DNA from: Syntrophales bacterium
GTDB taxonomy: Bacteria > Desulfobacterota > Syntrophia > Syntrophales > UBA2192
Direction: 5' to 3'
Assembly (NCBI GenBank): GCA_025454095.1
Contig: JALOPC010000005.1
Coordinates: forward strand, 1 to 17,104
Length of the DNA: 17,104 nucleotides
The notes below the pieces were generated by a model. It was not told where the DNA came from. It did not search any database and worked only from the letters and a program-made list of their open reading frames with translations. Positions 1 to 8,351 of this stretch are shown piece after piece. How positions within the stretch are numbered: the first letter of the stretch is position 1; every line of letters starts with the position of its first letter. Made by a program: the position numbers and the translations under genes.

Positions 1-2727
1 GAAGTACACCTGGCCGCCGAACACGACGGGCTCGGCGAGGCACTTCTCCCCCGCCCCGGCCAGGTTCATGTACCAGCCGCGCTTGGCGGCATTGTCCGTA
101 TAGGTGCCGCCGGTGATGTTTTCCAGGTCGCTGAGCCGATAGGCACCCGTCAGCGTCGCGTCCTTCACGGCGAAGAAACGGTCTGTCCCGCCTCCCGTGA
201 CGATCGGTTCGGCCTTGTCGCCCGTGCCCCAGTACACCCAGATATTGCCGCTGGCGTCCTTGGCCACGGCGGGGACGTCGTAGACGGCGTTGATCCCTCC
301 CTCGCGGGCAAAGAGCAGCGACGCGCTCCAGTTGCCCGTCGCACAGGACGACCCGTCGGGAGCCGAGCAGAAGCGGATCCGCCAGATGTTGCCGCCCAGG
401 TCCCCGATGTAGGCCAGGTCCACGAACCCGTCGTTGTCCGAATCCACGATGGCCGCGGCGCCCGGCAGGGCGTAGTTCATGTCGCTGTTGTCGGCCTTCG
501 TGCTGCTCCAGAGCACCGATCCGTCGGTGAGGCCCACGACGAAGAACCCCTTGCCCCGCAGGTCGCAGCCCGCAACGGCACAGCTCGACATGTTGTTGCC
601 GCCGCCGATGAAACCGACCCACTTCTCGCTGCCGTTGACCTTCACGCGGTGCACCATCATCTTGCTCCACGGGTCCCCGAGATAGGGCGCCTGGGCGGCC
701 GAGGGGCTGATCCGCCAGCGGTAGGCCGGACTATAGGTGTTCGTGATGTCCAGGGCATAATAGCCGCAGTAGTGGGGGAATGTCGCCGAGTAGACATTCC
801 GGAAGCCCGAGTCGCAGGATGCCGACGAGCTCCACAGGGTGCTCGTCCCGCCGCGGCCTTCGCCGAAGATCAGCAAGGTCTTCCAGTCGGCGGCCGACTT
901 CGCGCTGCCGTCTCCCGTTCCCACCCAGACGTCGGCGACGCTGATGGGCCCGTCGACGAAGTACTGGTGCGTCAGGCCCGTCGGGTGCGAGTTGTGGGCG
1001 ATGTCCTTGAGCTTCGTCAACAGGTTGGGAGGGATGAAACTCCAGACTTCCTGACCGCCGCTGCCCGACGGCGGAGCGGTGTTATCCGTCCGAAAGGCGT
1101 GGATCTGGCCGTCGTTGCTGCCCGCCACGATGATCCGCTTTCCGTTGGCCGTCGAGCGCACATTGTTGTTTCGGAATGTCGCGAAGGCGCCGGCCCCGTC
1201 GAGGATATCCTTGAAATAGGCCGCAGGGGTCCCCACCGTCACAGGGTTCGAGCGGAAGGTGTCGCCCAGCTTCCAGCTGTCCCGGTTGTAGCACACGGCG
1301 GGGGTGGCTGCGCACTCGCCCCGGATGAACCCCACGACCTCGTTGCGCCGCGCGGCGGTGGCAACGCCCAGGTTGGCCGCCGTGATGTTGGCCGTCGTGA
1401 ACGGTGTCAGCGCCCCGGCCTTGTACGTGTAGATGTTTCTCGCAGAGGCGGCGGTCCCCTGCAGGACCTCGCCGGCGTCCCACAGGGCCGCGCCGATCGT
1501 TCCGTCGTTGTTGATCTGGTACTTCGTCACGTGGCCCAGCCAGAAGGGGTCGCCGTTGATGGGCTGGAAGGCCGCCTCGTAGATGAAGTTCTCGTCGATG
1601 AGCCGCGACGAGGCCACCGAGGCCTGGGAGAAGGAATAGGTGGCCTCGCGGATGACGCTGATGGCCTGCCGGAAGGCCGCCTCGAGTTCCGTGGCGCTGT
1701 TGGCCAGGAAGGCGTACCCCGACAGCTCCATCGTCCCCGGGTCGTTCGACGTGGCGAAGCAGTCGTCGTGCCAGCCGTCGCAATTGCCCGTCGTCGACGA
1801 GCTGCCGCAGCTCGTCACGGCCCCGGGGTCAAAGGCCGCCTCGTCGCCCTCGTTGGCCACGAGCGGATTGTCGGTCCCCCCGTAGTAGGCCATCCAGTTC
1901 AGGGTGCGCTTGAGCTGATCGGGCATGTTGCTCCCCATGCCGATGACGAACACCTTGTAGCCCGCCTGGGCCAGGGTCCTGGCTGCAAGCACCGCCTCGC
2001 GCCGGCGCTTGTACTGATCGGCCTGGGTGTCGTAGCCCGTGCCGCTGCAGCACATCGTGTCGGCCCCGTCGGAAACGAGGATGACGAACTTCTGCCGGCA
2101 GCTCCGGTAGTTGTCCGACGCCTTGTGGTCGTCGAGGTAGGTCTTGACGGCCGCCAGGCCCGTGACAAGCGGCGTGGCCCCGACGACGTTGGTGTAGCTC
2201 ATCCAGTAGTTGATGCTGGAATAGTCCCCCGAAACCTGGTCCACGGTGCAGGATTGATTGCTGCCGCAATAGATCAGGGAGTACTTCGTCCCGATGTCCC
2301 GCAGCTTCGCGTAGGTGCTGCCCTGGAACTTGCCGAGGCCGATGCGGATGTTGAGGCTCGTCTCGTCCTGGTTGCTGATCGTGCCGTTGTGGTTGTCGTC
2401 GAGGATGTTGAACAGCGTCTTGCGGGCAATTTCGAAACGCGAGCAGTAGCTCGTGTAGCCCGGCACGCTCTGGTCGTCGTAGAACGGCCCCTCGCAGGCG
2501 GGGTTGCTGTAGGGCTTGGTCGGGTAGTTCCACCAGTCATGGTCCCCCGGCGGGTTCCACTTCATGCTGCCCGAGAGGTCGACCACGATCATGGCGTCGG
2601 GGGCAATCGAGGTGAACAGCCCCGTCTCGTCCGTCAACAGCTCCGCCGACGTGTCCACGGGCGCCAGGGGCAGAAGCAGCAACAGCACGACAAGCGGCAG
2701 CAGCGAGGTTTTGAGGTGAGAGTGCAT
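1..2727 (-). CDS. pilY1: PilY1-type pilus tip adhesin, downstream copy (3' end outside window)
   Basis: This is a type IV pilus tip-associated protein that is exported and acts at the cell surface. The frame stays open for 909 codons from 2727 to the left edge, so the C-terminus is missing; by alignment with the neighbouring copy about 100 residues lie outside. I see a hydrophobic signal segment (residues about 7-24), then a VWA domain with a MIDAS-like DLSGS at 50-54, an EF-hand-like loop (D110, N112, N114, G115, I117, D121), and a C-terminal PilY1 beta-propeller with the acidic calcium-type loop DSDNDGFVD at 762-770. An in-frame ATG at 2764-2766 would add 13 residues. I prefer 2727 because the signal peptide starts there. 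It lies 94 bases downstream of the other pilY1 and is probably cotranscribed with it. Long blocks are shared with that copy, for example WSFIPPNL, FVDGPISVADVW and SAADWKTLL. Confidence 0.93.
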   Translation of the reverse strand, partial: MHSHLKTSLLPLVVLLLLLPLAPVDTSAELLTDETGLFTSIAPDAMIVVDLSGSMKWNPPGDHDWWNYPTKPYSNPACEGPFYDDQSVPGYTSYCSRFEIARKTLFNILDDNHNGTISNQDETSLNIRIGLGKFQGSTYAKLRDIGTKYSLIYCGSNQSCTVDQVSGDYSSINYWMSYTNVVGATPLVTGLAAVKTYLDDHKASDNYRSCRQKFVILVSDGADTMCCSGTGYDTQADQYKRRREAVLAARTLAQAGYKVFVIGMGSNMPDQLKRTLNWMAYYGGTDNPLVANEGDEAAFDPGAVTSCGSSSTTGNCDGWHDDCFATSNDPGTMELSGYAFLANSATELEAAFRQAISVIREATYSFSQASVASSRLIDENFIYEAAFQPINGDPFWLGHVTKYQINNDGTIGAALWDAGEVLQGTAASARNIYTYKAGALTPFTTANITAANLGVATAARRNEVVGFIRGECAATPAVCYNRDSWKLGDTFRSNPVTVGTPAAYFKDILDGAGAFATFRNNNVRSTANGKRIIVAGSNDGQIHAFRTDNTAPPSGSGGQEVWSFIPPNLLTKLKDIAHNSHPTGLTHQYFVDGPISVADVWVGTGDGSAKSAADWKTLLIFGEGRGGTSTLWSSSASCDSGFRNVYSATFPHYCGYYALDITNTYSPAYRWRISPSAAQAPYLGDPWSKMMVHRVKVNGSEKWVGFIGGGNNMSSCAVAGCDLRGKGFFVVGLTDGSVLWSSTKADNSDMNYALPGAAAIVDSDNDGFVDLAYIGDLGGNIWRIRFCSAPDGSSCATGNWSASLLFAREGGINAVYDVPAVAKDASGNIWVYWGTGDKAEPIVTGGGTDRFFAVKDATLTGAYRLSDLENITGGTYTDNAAKRGWYMNLAGAGEKCLAEPVVFGGQVYF

Positions 2728-2821
2728 CGTTCCGTTTCCGCCCGTTCGTGTTGTCACTGCCTGCATGATTCCGCCGTCCACGCCAATCGGATCGCTGACC
2801 GGGAAAACCCTGACGCCGGGG

Positions 2822-5800
2822 CTACTGCAGCCGCCGGTCGCGCCAGTAGAGGATGTTGGTGCGGTTGTTCGTCCCCCCGGGGTTTACGGGCGCCCGCATC
2901 GTCGTGGAGCCCGTTCCCGAACCGCCGCTCACCGTCACGTACAGGTCCGGGGTGGGGCTGTAGGGGTTGAGCGAGAGCGTCGGCGCCGTGGGGATCCCCA
3001 CGCCCAGGGTGATGCTGCGCGCCCCGCCCGTCAGGCTCCCCGTTCCCTCGATGTAGGACACCCCGTAGAGTTTCGCCGTCCCCGCCGCGTTGCAGGGGTC
3101 GGTGACGCCGGCCCCGCCGGGCGTGTAGGTCGTGAAGTAGACCTGGCCGCCGAAGACGGTGGCCTCGCCGAGGATCTTCTCGCCCCCGCCCGCCAGGTTG
3201 AAATACCAGCCGTGCTTGGTCGCGTTGTCCGTGTAGGTGCTCCCGGTGATGTTGTCGAGGGTGCTGCCCGACCAGGTGCTTGTCAGGTCGGAGTCCTTGA
3301 CGGCGAAGAAACGCTCGACGGTCGTTCCCACGACGATGGGCTCCGTTTTGTCGCCGGTGCCCCAGTAGACCCAGAGGTTCCCCGTTGCGTCCTTCGCGAC
3401 CGTCGGCGCCGCGAAGACCGGCCCGACACCCGAATCGAGGCTGGAGGGCTGGAACAGCCGGCTCCCCGACCAGTTTGCCGTGCCGCAGGAGCTGCCGTCG
3501 GCGCCCGCGCAGAACCGGAACCGCCACATCTGCCCCTTCAGGTCGCCGAGGTAAACCGTGTCGACAAACCCGTCGAGATCGCTGTCCACGACGGCAGGCG
3601 CCGCGGGCATGGAATAGTTCAGGTACGTGGGGTTGTCCGCCCTCGTGTAGCTCCAGAGGACGCTGCCGTCGGCCAGGTCGATCACGAAAAAGCCCTTGCC
3701 GCGCTTGTCGCAGTCCGTCCCCGCGCCGTCGTAGGGGTTGCAGACGGCCCAGTTGTGCCCGCCGCCCATGAACCCGACCCACTTCTCGTTGCCGCCGACC
3801 TTCACACGCGCAATGTACATTTTGCTGTAGGGGTCCCCGAGGTATGGCGCCTGCGCGCTCGTCGGGGCGATGCGCCACTTGTAGACCGGGGTGAGCGTGT
3901 CGGTGATGTCGAAGGCGTAGACGCCGCAGTAGTAGGGACGCGTCGCGTCGTAGACGAGGCTGAAGTCGCTCAGGCAGTCCGACGACGAGCTCCAGAGGTT
4001 CGGGTCCGCGCCGCGGCCGAGGCCGAAGACGAGCAGGGTCTTCCAGTCCGCTGCCGACTTCGTCGTCCCGCTGCCGGTCCCCATCCAGACGTCGGCCACC
4101 GAGATGGGCCCGTCCACGAAATAGACGTGGGGCATGCCCGCGGGGTGTGCGGCATGTGCGATCTGCCGCAGCTTGGGAACGAGGTTGGGCGGGATGAAGC
4201 TCCAGGCCTCGGAACCGTCGGAGGTCTTAAAGGCGTGCAGCTGGCCGTCGTTGGCGCCGCCCAGGACGATCCGCTGCCCGTTGGAAGACGACCGGACATG
4301 GTTCGAGCGGTGCGCGGCGAAGGCGTTGGCCCCGTCGTTGGTGTCCTTGAAGTAGTACGACGGCGTCCCGACCGTCACGGGGTTGGCGCGGAAAATGTCT
4401 CCCAGTTTCCAGTTGTCCTTGTTGTAGGCCGACTCGCCGCGGATGTATCCGACGACCTCGTTGCGCCGCGTGTCGTTCTCGACGCCCAGGTCCGTGTAGG
4501 TGAGGTTGGCCGTCGTGAAATCGGCGAGGGCGCCACCCTTAAACGTCTTCATGACCCGCGTGGCCGGATCCCGGGCCTGCAGGAGCTGTCCCGCGTCCCA
4601 GATCGCGCCACCGACGGTGCCGTCGCTGAGAATCTGGTACTTGCGCAGGTGCCCGAGCCACATGGGGTCGTTGTTGACGGGCTGGAAGGAGACCTCGTAG
4701 AGGAAATTCTCGTCGGCGATCCGCGACGAAGCCACCGAGGACTGCGAGAAGGCGTAGTTGGCCTCGCGGATGTAGTTGATCGCCTCCCGCAGCCCCGCCT
4801 CGAGCTCCGTGGCGTTGCCGGCGATGAAGGCATAACCGTTCAGCGTCGTGTTCCCGGGGTCGTTGGACGTGGCAAAGCACTGGGTGCTCGAGTCGTCGCA
4901 GGTCCCCGTCGTGGCGGAGACGGCGCAGGGGTCCGCCGCGAAGGCCGAGACGTCGAGGGCCGTCTTGTCGCCGCTGTTCGTGACCAGCGGGTTGTCCGTG
5001 CCGCCGTAGTAGGCCATCCAGTTCAGGGTGTTCTTTTCGATGTCGGGCATGTTGGAGCCGAAGCCCACGACGAAGAGCTTGTAGCCGGCGTCGGCCAGGG
5101 CCTTGGCCCGGGCCACGGAGGCACGCCTCCGCTTGTACTGGGTGCGGTCCGTGTCGTTGACGGCATCGCCGCAGTACATCGTGTCGGCCCCGTCGGAGAG
5201 CAGGATCACGAAGCGCTGCCGGCAGTTTTGGTAGGTGTCGGCGGCCTTCTTGGTGTCCATTGTCGTTTTCACGCTCTCGAGGGCCAGGGCAAGAGGGGTG
5301 GCCCCACCGACGCTCGCGTCGGTCATCATCGAGCGCAGGATGCACTTGATGTCGGCGATGTTGTACGACGTGGGCGTCGTGCAGTAGGTCAGGGAGCCGA
5401 AGGGGGCGCCGCAGTAGATGTTGCGGTAGGACGTCCCGATGGGTTTCCACTCCTGGTAGTATGCACCCTGGAACTTGGCGAAGCCCATCCGGATGTTAAG
5501 GCTCGTGTCGTCATCGGTGAAGATCTTGCCGTCCTTGTTGTCGTCGAGGAGTTTCTTGATGACGTCCCGCGCGATGAGGTACCGGGCGCAGTCGGTGCTG
5601 TAGCCCGACATCTCCGTGCTCGTCTGGTAGAAGGGGCCCGAGCACGTCGCGTTGCTGTAGCGTTTGAGAACGGAATTTCCGCAGTTGGTCGTGTAGGGAG
5701 GGACGTAGCTCGTCCTGTAGTCGTTGTAGAACGCCGGGTTGTTCCAGATGGCGGCGCAGCTGCCGTTGGCAGGGTTGTAATAGCAGGACGTGATCCCGGC

Positions 5801-6004
5801 GGGGCAGTGGAAAATATCGCCCGGCGGGTTCCACTTCATGCTTCCCGACATGTCGAGGACGATCATGGCCTCGGGGGCCACGTTGGTGAACAGCCCCGTC
5901 TCCGTGCAGGCCTCGTCGGTCGCGCAGGTCTGGGCAATGGAGATCCCCGTCCCGCAGAAAAGGGCGATCAGGATCACGCAGAGAATGGTGCGTGGTGCCT
6001 TCAT
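2822..6004 (-). CDS. pilY1: PilY1-type pilus tip adhesin, upstream copy (complete)
   Basis: A 1060-residue PilY1 homologue, in the usual size range of the family. In known systems PilY1 is exported, sits at the pilus tip with the minor pilins, and affects pilus extension, adhesion and c-di-GMP signalling. It has a signal peptide (residues 1-24, ending near SIAQ), a VWA domain with MIDAS motif DMSGS at 51-55, an EF-hand-like loop (D154, N156, D158, G159, I161, D165), and a C-terminal propeller with the calcium-binding-type loop DSDLDGFVD at 807-815. Compared with the downstream copy it carries about 42 extra residues just after the MIDAS segment, with five cysteines (67, 74, 83, 108, 121) where the other copy has one. 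It starts 12 bases after the pilX stop, so it is translated as part of the minor-pilin operon. Confidence 0.96.
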   Translation of the reverse strand: MKAPRTILCVILIALFCGTGISIAQTCATDEACTETGLFTNVAPEAMIVLDMSGSMKWNPPGDIFHCPAGITSCYYNPANGSCAAIWNNPAFYNDYRTSYVPPYTTNCGNSVLKRYSNATCSGPFYQTSTEMSGYSTDCARYLIARDVIKKLLDDNKDGKIFTDDDTSLNIRMGFAKFQGAYYQEWKPIGTSYRNIYCGAPFGSLTYCTTPTSYNIADIKCILRSMMTDASVGGATPLALALESVKTTMDTKKAADTYQNCRQRFVILLSDGADTMYCGDAVNDTDRTQYKRRRASVARAKALADAGYKLFVVGFGSNMPDIEKNTLNWMAYYGGTDNPLVTNSGDKTALDVSAFAADPCAVSATTGTCDDSSTQCFATSNDPGNTTLNGYAFIAGNATELEAGLREAINYIREANYAFSQSSVASSRIADENFLYEVSFQPVNNDPMWLGHLRKYQILSDGTVGGAIWDAGQLLQARDPATRVMKTFKGGALADFTTANLTYTDLGVENDTRRNEVVGYIRGESAYNKDNWKLGDIFRANPVTVGTPSYYFKDTNDGANAFAAHRSNHVRSSSNGQRIVLGGANDGQLHAFKTSDGSEAWSFIPPNLVPKLRQIAHAAHPAGMPHVYFVDGPISVADVWMGTGSGTTKSAADWKTLLVFGLGRGADPNLWSSSSDCLSDFSLVYDATRPYYCGVYAFDITDTLTPVYKWRIAPTSAQAPYLGDPYSKMYIARVKVGGNEKWVGFMGGGHNWAVCNPYDGAGTDCDKRGKGFFVIDLADGSVLWSYTRADNPTYLNYSMPAAPAVVDSDLDGFVDTVYLGDLKGQMWRFRFCAGADGSSCGTANWSGSRLFQPSSLDSGVGPVFAAPTVAKDATGNLWVYWGTGDKTEPIVVGTTVERFFAVKDSDLTSTWSGSTLDNITGSTYTDNATKHGWYFNLAGGGEKILGEATVFGGQVYFTTYTPGGAGVTDPCNAAGTAKLYGVSYIEGTGSLTGGARSITLGVGIPTAPTLSLNPYSPTPDLYVTVSGGSGTGSTTMRAPVNPGGTNNRTNILYWRDRRLQ

Positions 6005-6016
6005 GGTTGTTGCTCC

Positions 6017-6484
6017 CTACCGGGACATGGTCCCCATTTCGACAGGGCCGTGGCCGAGGCCCGCCTCGATCGTCATCGTCGCGTTGTAGGCCGTGTTCCG
6101 CCCCGTGATCCGCGCGTCGTACCGTGCCTGGCCCCAGGTCTGGGAGCCGCCGATGGAGAAGCCCGGCAAGGGGATCTGCGCCGGGCCCGTCGTGGGCTCC
6201 GTGGGCTGCTCGATCGTGTATTGCGTGTTCGGGTCTCCGTTGCCGCCGATCTGCTGGTTCGTCACGGTCACGGCTGCCAGGTTGGCGGGATCGAAATTCA
6301 CGGTCAGCCAGTGAAGCCCCGCCTCGGCGGCATTGACGGCCTTCTTGTCGCCCACGGACCGCATGCTCACCCGGATGTCCCCCGTGGAGAGGTTGAGGGC
6401 GACGATCCCCACGGCCAGGAGGATCAGGTTGGCCATCAGCGCGGCCACGAGGGCAAAGCCCCTTTGTTCTCTGTTGTGTCTCAT
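6017..6484 (-). CDS. pilX: PilX-like minor pilin
   Basis: A 155-residue PilX N-terminal-domain protein. The leader MRHNREQRG is followed by a hydrophobic helix beginning FALVAALMANL (residues 10-32), then a short periplasmic domain. Position 5 after the predicted cleavage site G9/F10 is alanine (A14), not the glutamate found in major pilins. That is typical of the PilX/GspK group, which caps the tip of the minor-pilin complex. The segment KKAVNAAEAGL (47-57) is also characteristic of PilX. It lies 16 bases after pilW and 12 bases before pilY1, consistent with the conserved order pilV-pilW-pilX-pilY1. PilX, PilW and PilV are thought to form the tip complex that carries PilY1. Confidence 0.88.
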   Translation of the reverse strand: MRHNREQRGFALVAALMANLILLAVGIVALNLSTGDIRVSMRSVGDKKAVNAAEAGLHWLTVNFDPANLAAVTVTNQQIGGNGDPNTQYTIEQPTEPTTGPAQIPLPGFSIGGSQTWGQARYDARITGRNTAYNATMTIEAGLGHGPVEMGTMSR

Positions 6485-6500
6485 GCGTACCCGTCCTTGC

Positions 6501-7226
6501 TCAGAATTGAATCCCGTGGTTGCGGGGGATGATGCTGGTCGAATAGGCCATCTGCCTGCGCTGGCCCGAGGTCGGGTCCACGTCCGCCGAGCGGACGAGC
6601 AGCGCGATCTCGATGCGCCGGATTCTCGGGATGTCGTTGGGCAGGTTGGCGTGCAGGATCTCGGCGCCCGTGCCGTCGAAGTAGCGGAAGACGGGCAGCG
6701 CGTTGTTCACGACCTCGACGGTCCGGACCTCGGGCTGCCCGGCGATGGGCCCGAGGAAGGGCATCTCGTTTGCCGCGTTCTGGCCCCCGGGACAACGGAT
6801 GTTCTCCCTCGTGATCCGGCTGTTTGCGGCGTCATAGGCGTACCGGATGATCTCGCCGTCGACGTCCCCGCACACGCGGCTGGGGTTCGGCGACTCGATG
6901 TCCATCTCCACGGTGATCGCCGTGGCCGTGGCTTCCTGGATGCCACGACGGTTCTGGTTTCCCGCCGCGTTGCAATTGGCCGGGTCCCGCCAGAGATTCG
7001 GCTCGAAGGTGGAGTTGAAGGAGGCCATGCGGATCTCCGCGGCCATCAGCTCCAGAGCGGCCCTGGCATCCTGGTTCGTCGTCACCTTGCGCTCGATCCC
7101 CGTGGAGGAGCGCTGCCCCGACACGATGGCCGTCGACACGGCCGCAAGCAGGACGAGCCCGACGGCCACGGCCATGACGAGCTCGGTGAGCGTGAACCCT
7201 CTTGAATCGTTCAACGGATCCCTCAT
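6501..7226 (-). CDS. pilW: PilW-like minor pilin
   Basis: A 241-residue prepilin-like protein. The class III prepilin signal is clear: leader MRDPLNDSRG, cleavage between G10 and F11, glutamate at mature position 5 (E15), then a hydrophobic helix (residues 11-32). The stretch NQDARAALELMAAEIRMA (52-69) is the amphipathic helix usual in PilW. The globular domain contains cysteines around 79, 118 and 139. Its start overlaps the pilV stop by four bases (ATGA type), suggesting translational coupling. Assignment to PilW rests on the N-terminus, size and position between pilV and pilX. Confidence 0.88.
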   Translation of the reverse strand: MRDPLNDSRGFTLTELVMAVAVGLVLLAAVSTAIVSGQRSSTGIERKVTTNQDARAALELMAAEIRMASFNSTFEPNLWRDPANCNAAGNQNRRGIQEATATAITVEMDIESPNPSRVCGDVDGEIIRYAYDAANSRITRENIRCPGGQNAANEMPFLGPIAGQPEVRTVEVVNNALPVFRYFDGTGAEILHANLPNDIPRIRRIEIALLVRSADVDPTSGQRRQMAYSTSIIPRNHGIQF

Positions 7227-7684
7227 TGTCTGAAATACTCCTGTCTCGATACGATGGTGCTCTCGGTGATCCCGCGGTTGTTGCCGGGCCAGGTGACCTG
7301 GACCCTCACCGTCCAGGCGTTCGTGGCGCCTGCAAGCGGGCTCACCGTGGTGGCCACGGTGTAGGGGACATCGCCCGCCTGCTGGGCGGACTGGCTGCTG
7401 GCATTGATCGTGCGGGTGCAGGGGCCGCCGAGGAACAGATTACGCCCGGTGGCATCGCAGCCCGTCGCGAAGGCGTTGTTCGGGTTCATGATCCACAGCT
7501 CGCTCCGCTCCAGCTCGCTCTGGAGGATGCCGGCGGCTCGGCCCATGAAATCGGAGCGCCCCGCCGCGCTCCACGACGTGGGCTGCATGGACAGAAGCGC
7601 CAGGATGCCCACGGCCGTGAGGAACAGCGTGATGAGCACCTCGACGATGGTGATCCCGCGGTTATTGCATGCTGTACGTGACAT
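7223..7684 (-). CDS. pilV: PilV-like minor pilin
   Basis: A 153-residue prepilin-like protein with leader MSRTACNNRG, cleavage before I11, glutamate at mature position 5 (E15) and a hydrophobic helix ITIVEVLITLFLTAVGILAL (11-30). This N-terminus, with V-E-V-L-I and the following GILAL, is typical of PilV. The mature globular part is short. The gene start overlaps the fimT end by 23 bases and its stop overlaps the pilW start by four, so the three genes are tightly packed. It is expected to be a substrate of the prepilin peptidase encoded at 8688-9461. Confidence 0.87.
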   Translation of the reverse strand: MSRTACNNRGITIVEVLITLFLTAVGILALLSMQPTSWSAAGRSDFMGRAAGILQSELERSELWIMNPNNAFATGCDATGRNLFLGGPCTRTINASSQSAQQAGDVPYTVATTVSPLAGATNAWTVRVQVTWPGNNRGITESTIVSRQEYFRQ

Positions 7685-8204
7685 GGGCCCTTCCTGTCAT
7701 GAGTACGGTGATCGTGCCGGTGGAGTTGCGCACATTGGTGACGCCGATGGTCGCGGCCGGAGAGGCCGAACCCCGGGGCTGAATGGTGACCGCAACGGCC
7801 GCTGCGCCCCCGTTGACGCTCGACATCCGAACCGTCCCGTACTCGCCGAACGTTTTCGTCTCGTCGACGGCGGCCAGACCGTTCGCCGCGGCAGCCTGGA
7901 TCCGGTACGTGTTGGTCGGATCCGGGCGGTAGGTGATGGTATACGCCCTGTTTTCCGCCATCGCCCTGGCGCGCGTGTCGTAGAAATCCGATGAGAGCAT
8001 CCTGCCCGCGCCTTTCAGGTTCGAGTTGTCGACCCAGCCCCGGTAGGACGGGACGGCGATGGCCAGCACGATGCTGAGCAGGACAAGCGTAATGAGAAGC
8101 TCCACCATGGAGAAGCCCGAAGCACCGCCGCGGGTCACCCGGCCGGCGGCAACCCGCCCGGCAGGAATGCGTTTCTCCGGTCTGCTGCGTCGCAAATGTC
8201 TCAT
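7662..8204 (-). CDS. fimT: FimT/GspH-like minor pseudopilin
   Basis: A 180-residue protein with a prepilin signal: cleavage predicted between G30 and F31, mature N-terminus FSMVELLITLVLLSIVLAIA with glutamate at position 5, then the GspH/FimT segment beginning VPSYRGWVD. It is the first gene of the minor-pilin operon. The ATG at 8202-8204 follows AGAAACACAGGTC, a modest ribosome site. This gives an unusually long, Arg-rich 30-residue leader. A GTG at 8136-8138 would give a more usual 8-residue leader (TRGGASG before the cleavage), so the start is not settled. An ATG at 8264 is less likely. The gene is preceded by the c-di-GMP riboswitch leader. Confidence 0.87.
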   Translation of the reverse strand: MRHLRRSRPEKRIPAGRVAAGRVTRGGASGFSMVELLITLVLLSIVLAIAVPSYRGWVDNSNLKGAGRMLSSDFYDTRARAMAENRAYTITYRPDPTNTYRIQAAAANGLAAVDETKTFGEYGTVRMSSVNGGAAAVAVTIQPRGSASPAATIGVTNVRNSTGTITVLMTGRAHVTYSMQ

Positions 8205-8282
8205 GACCTGTGTTTCTCTCGATCCTGTAGGATTCTGATGCCCGGCACCGCCGCATGTCCGCATCGCCCGCGGTACGGGGAA

Positions 8283-8293
8283 ATCACTTTCAG
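8283..8293. repeat. Left arm of 11-base inverted repeat flanking the leader
   Basis: ATCACTTTCAG here is the exact reverse complement of CTGAAAGTGAT at 8561-8571. The two arms bracket the riboswitch and most of the leader, 267 bases apart. They could be paired protein-binding sites; no known operator is recognised. Confidence 0.6.
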
Positions 8294-8301
8294 TTCAGCA
8301 A

Positions 8302-8335
8302 GAAGCATGCCCGGATTCGCACCGGCACTCCCTTC
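8302..8335 (-). other. Nested RNA hairpin in pilus-operon leader
   Basis: On the minus strand GAAG (8335-8332) pairs with CTTC (8305-8302). Inside, GTGCCGG pairs with CCGGGCAT around a TGCGAAT loop with one bulged G. The core GGTGCGAATCC resembles the L5 region of cobalamin riboswitches, but no B12 box follows, so it is recorded only as a structured element. Confidence 0.4.
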
Positions 8336-8351
8336 GGCGCTCGGCCGTCGT

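Noticed and set aside
1..2727. Downstream pilY1 as a pseudogene
   Set aside because: The frame is open throughout all 909 codons, with signal peptide, MIDAS and calcium loop intact; it is cut only by the window edge.
649..6532. Very long open frames on the plus strand opposite the pilY1 genes (649-2970 and 2765-6532)
   Set aside because: They are antisense to clearly homologous PilY1 coding sequence, have Arg/Val/Gly-rich low-information composition, and arise from third-position GC bias.
8302..8335. A full cobalamin riboswitch
   Set aside because: Only the L5-like core is visible; no B12 box or remaining conserved helices up to the fimT start.
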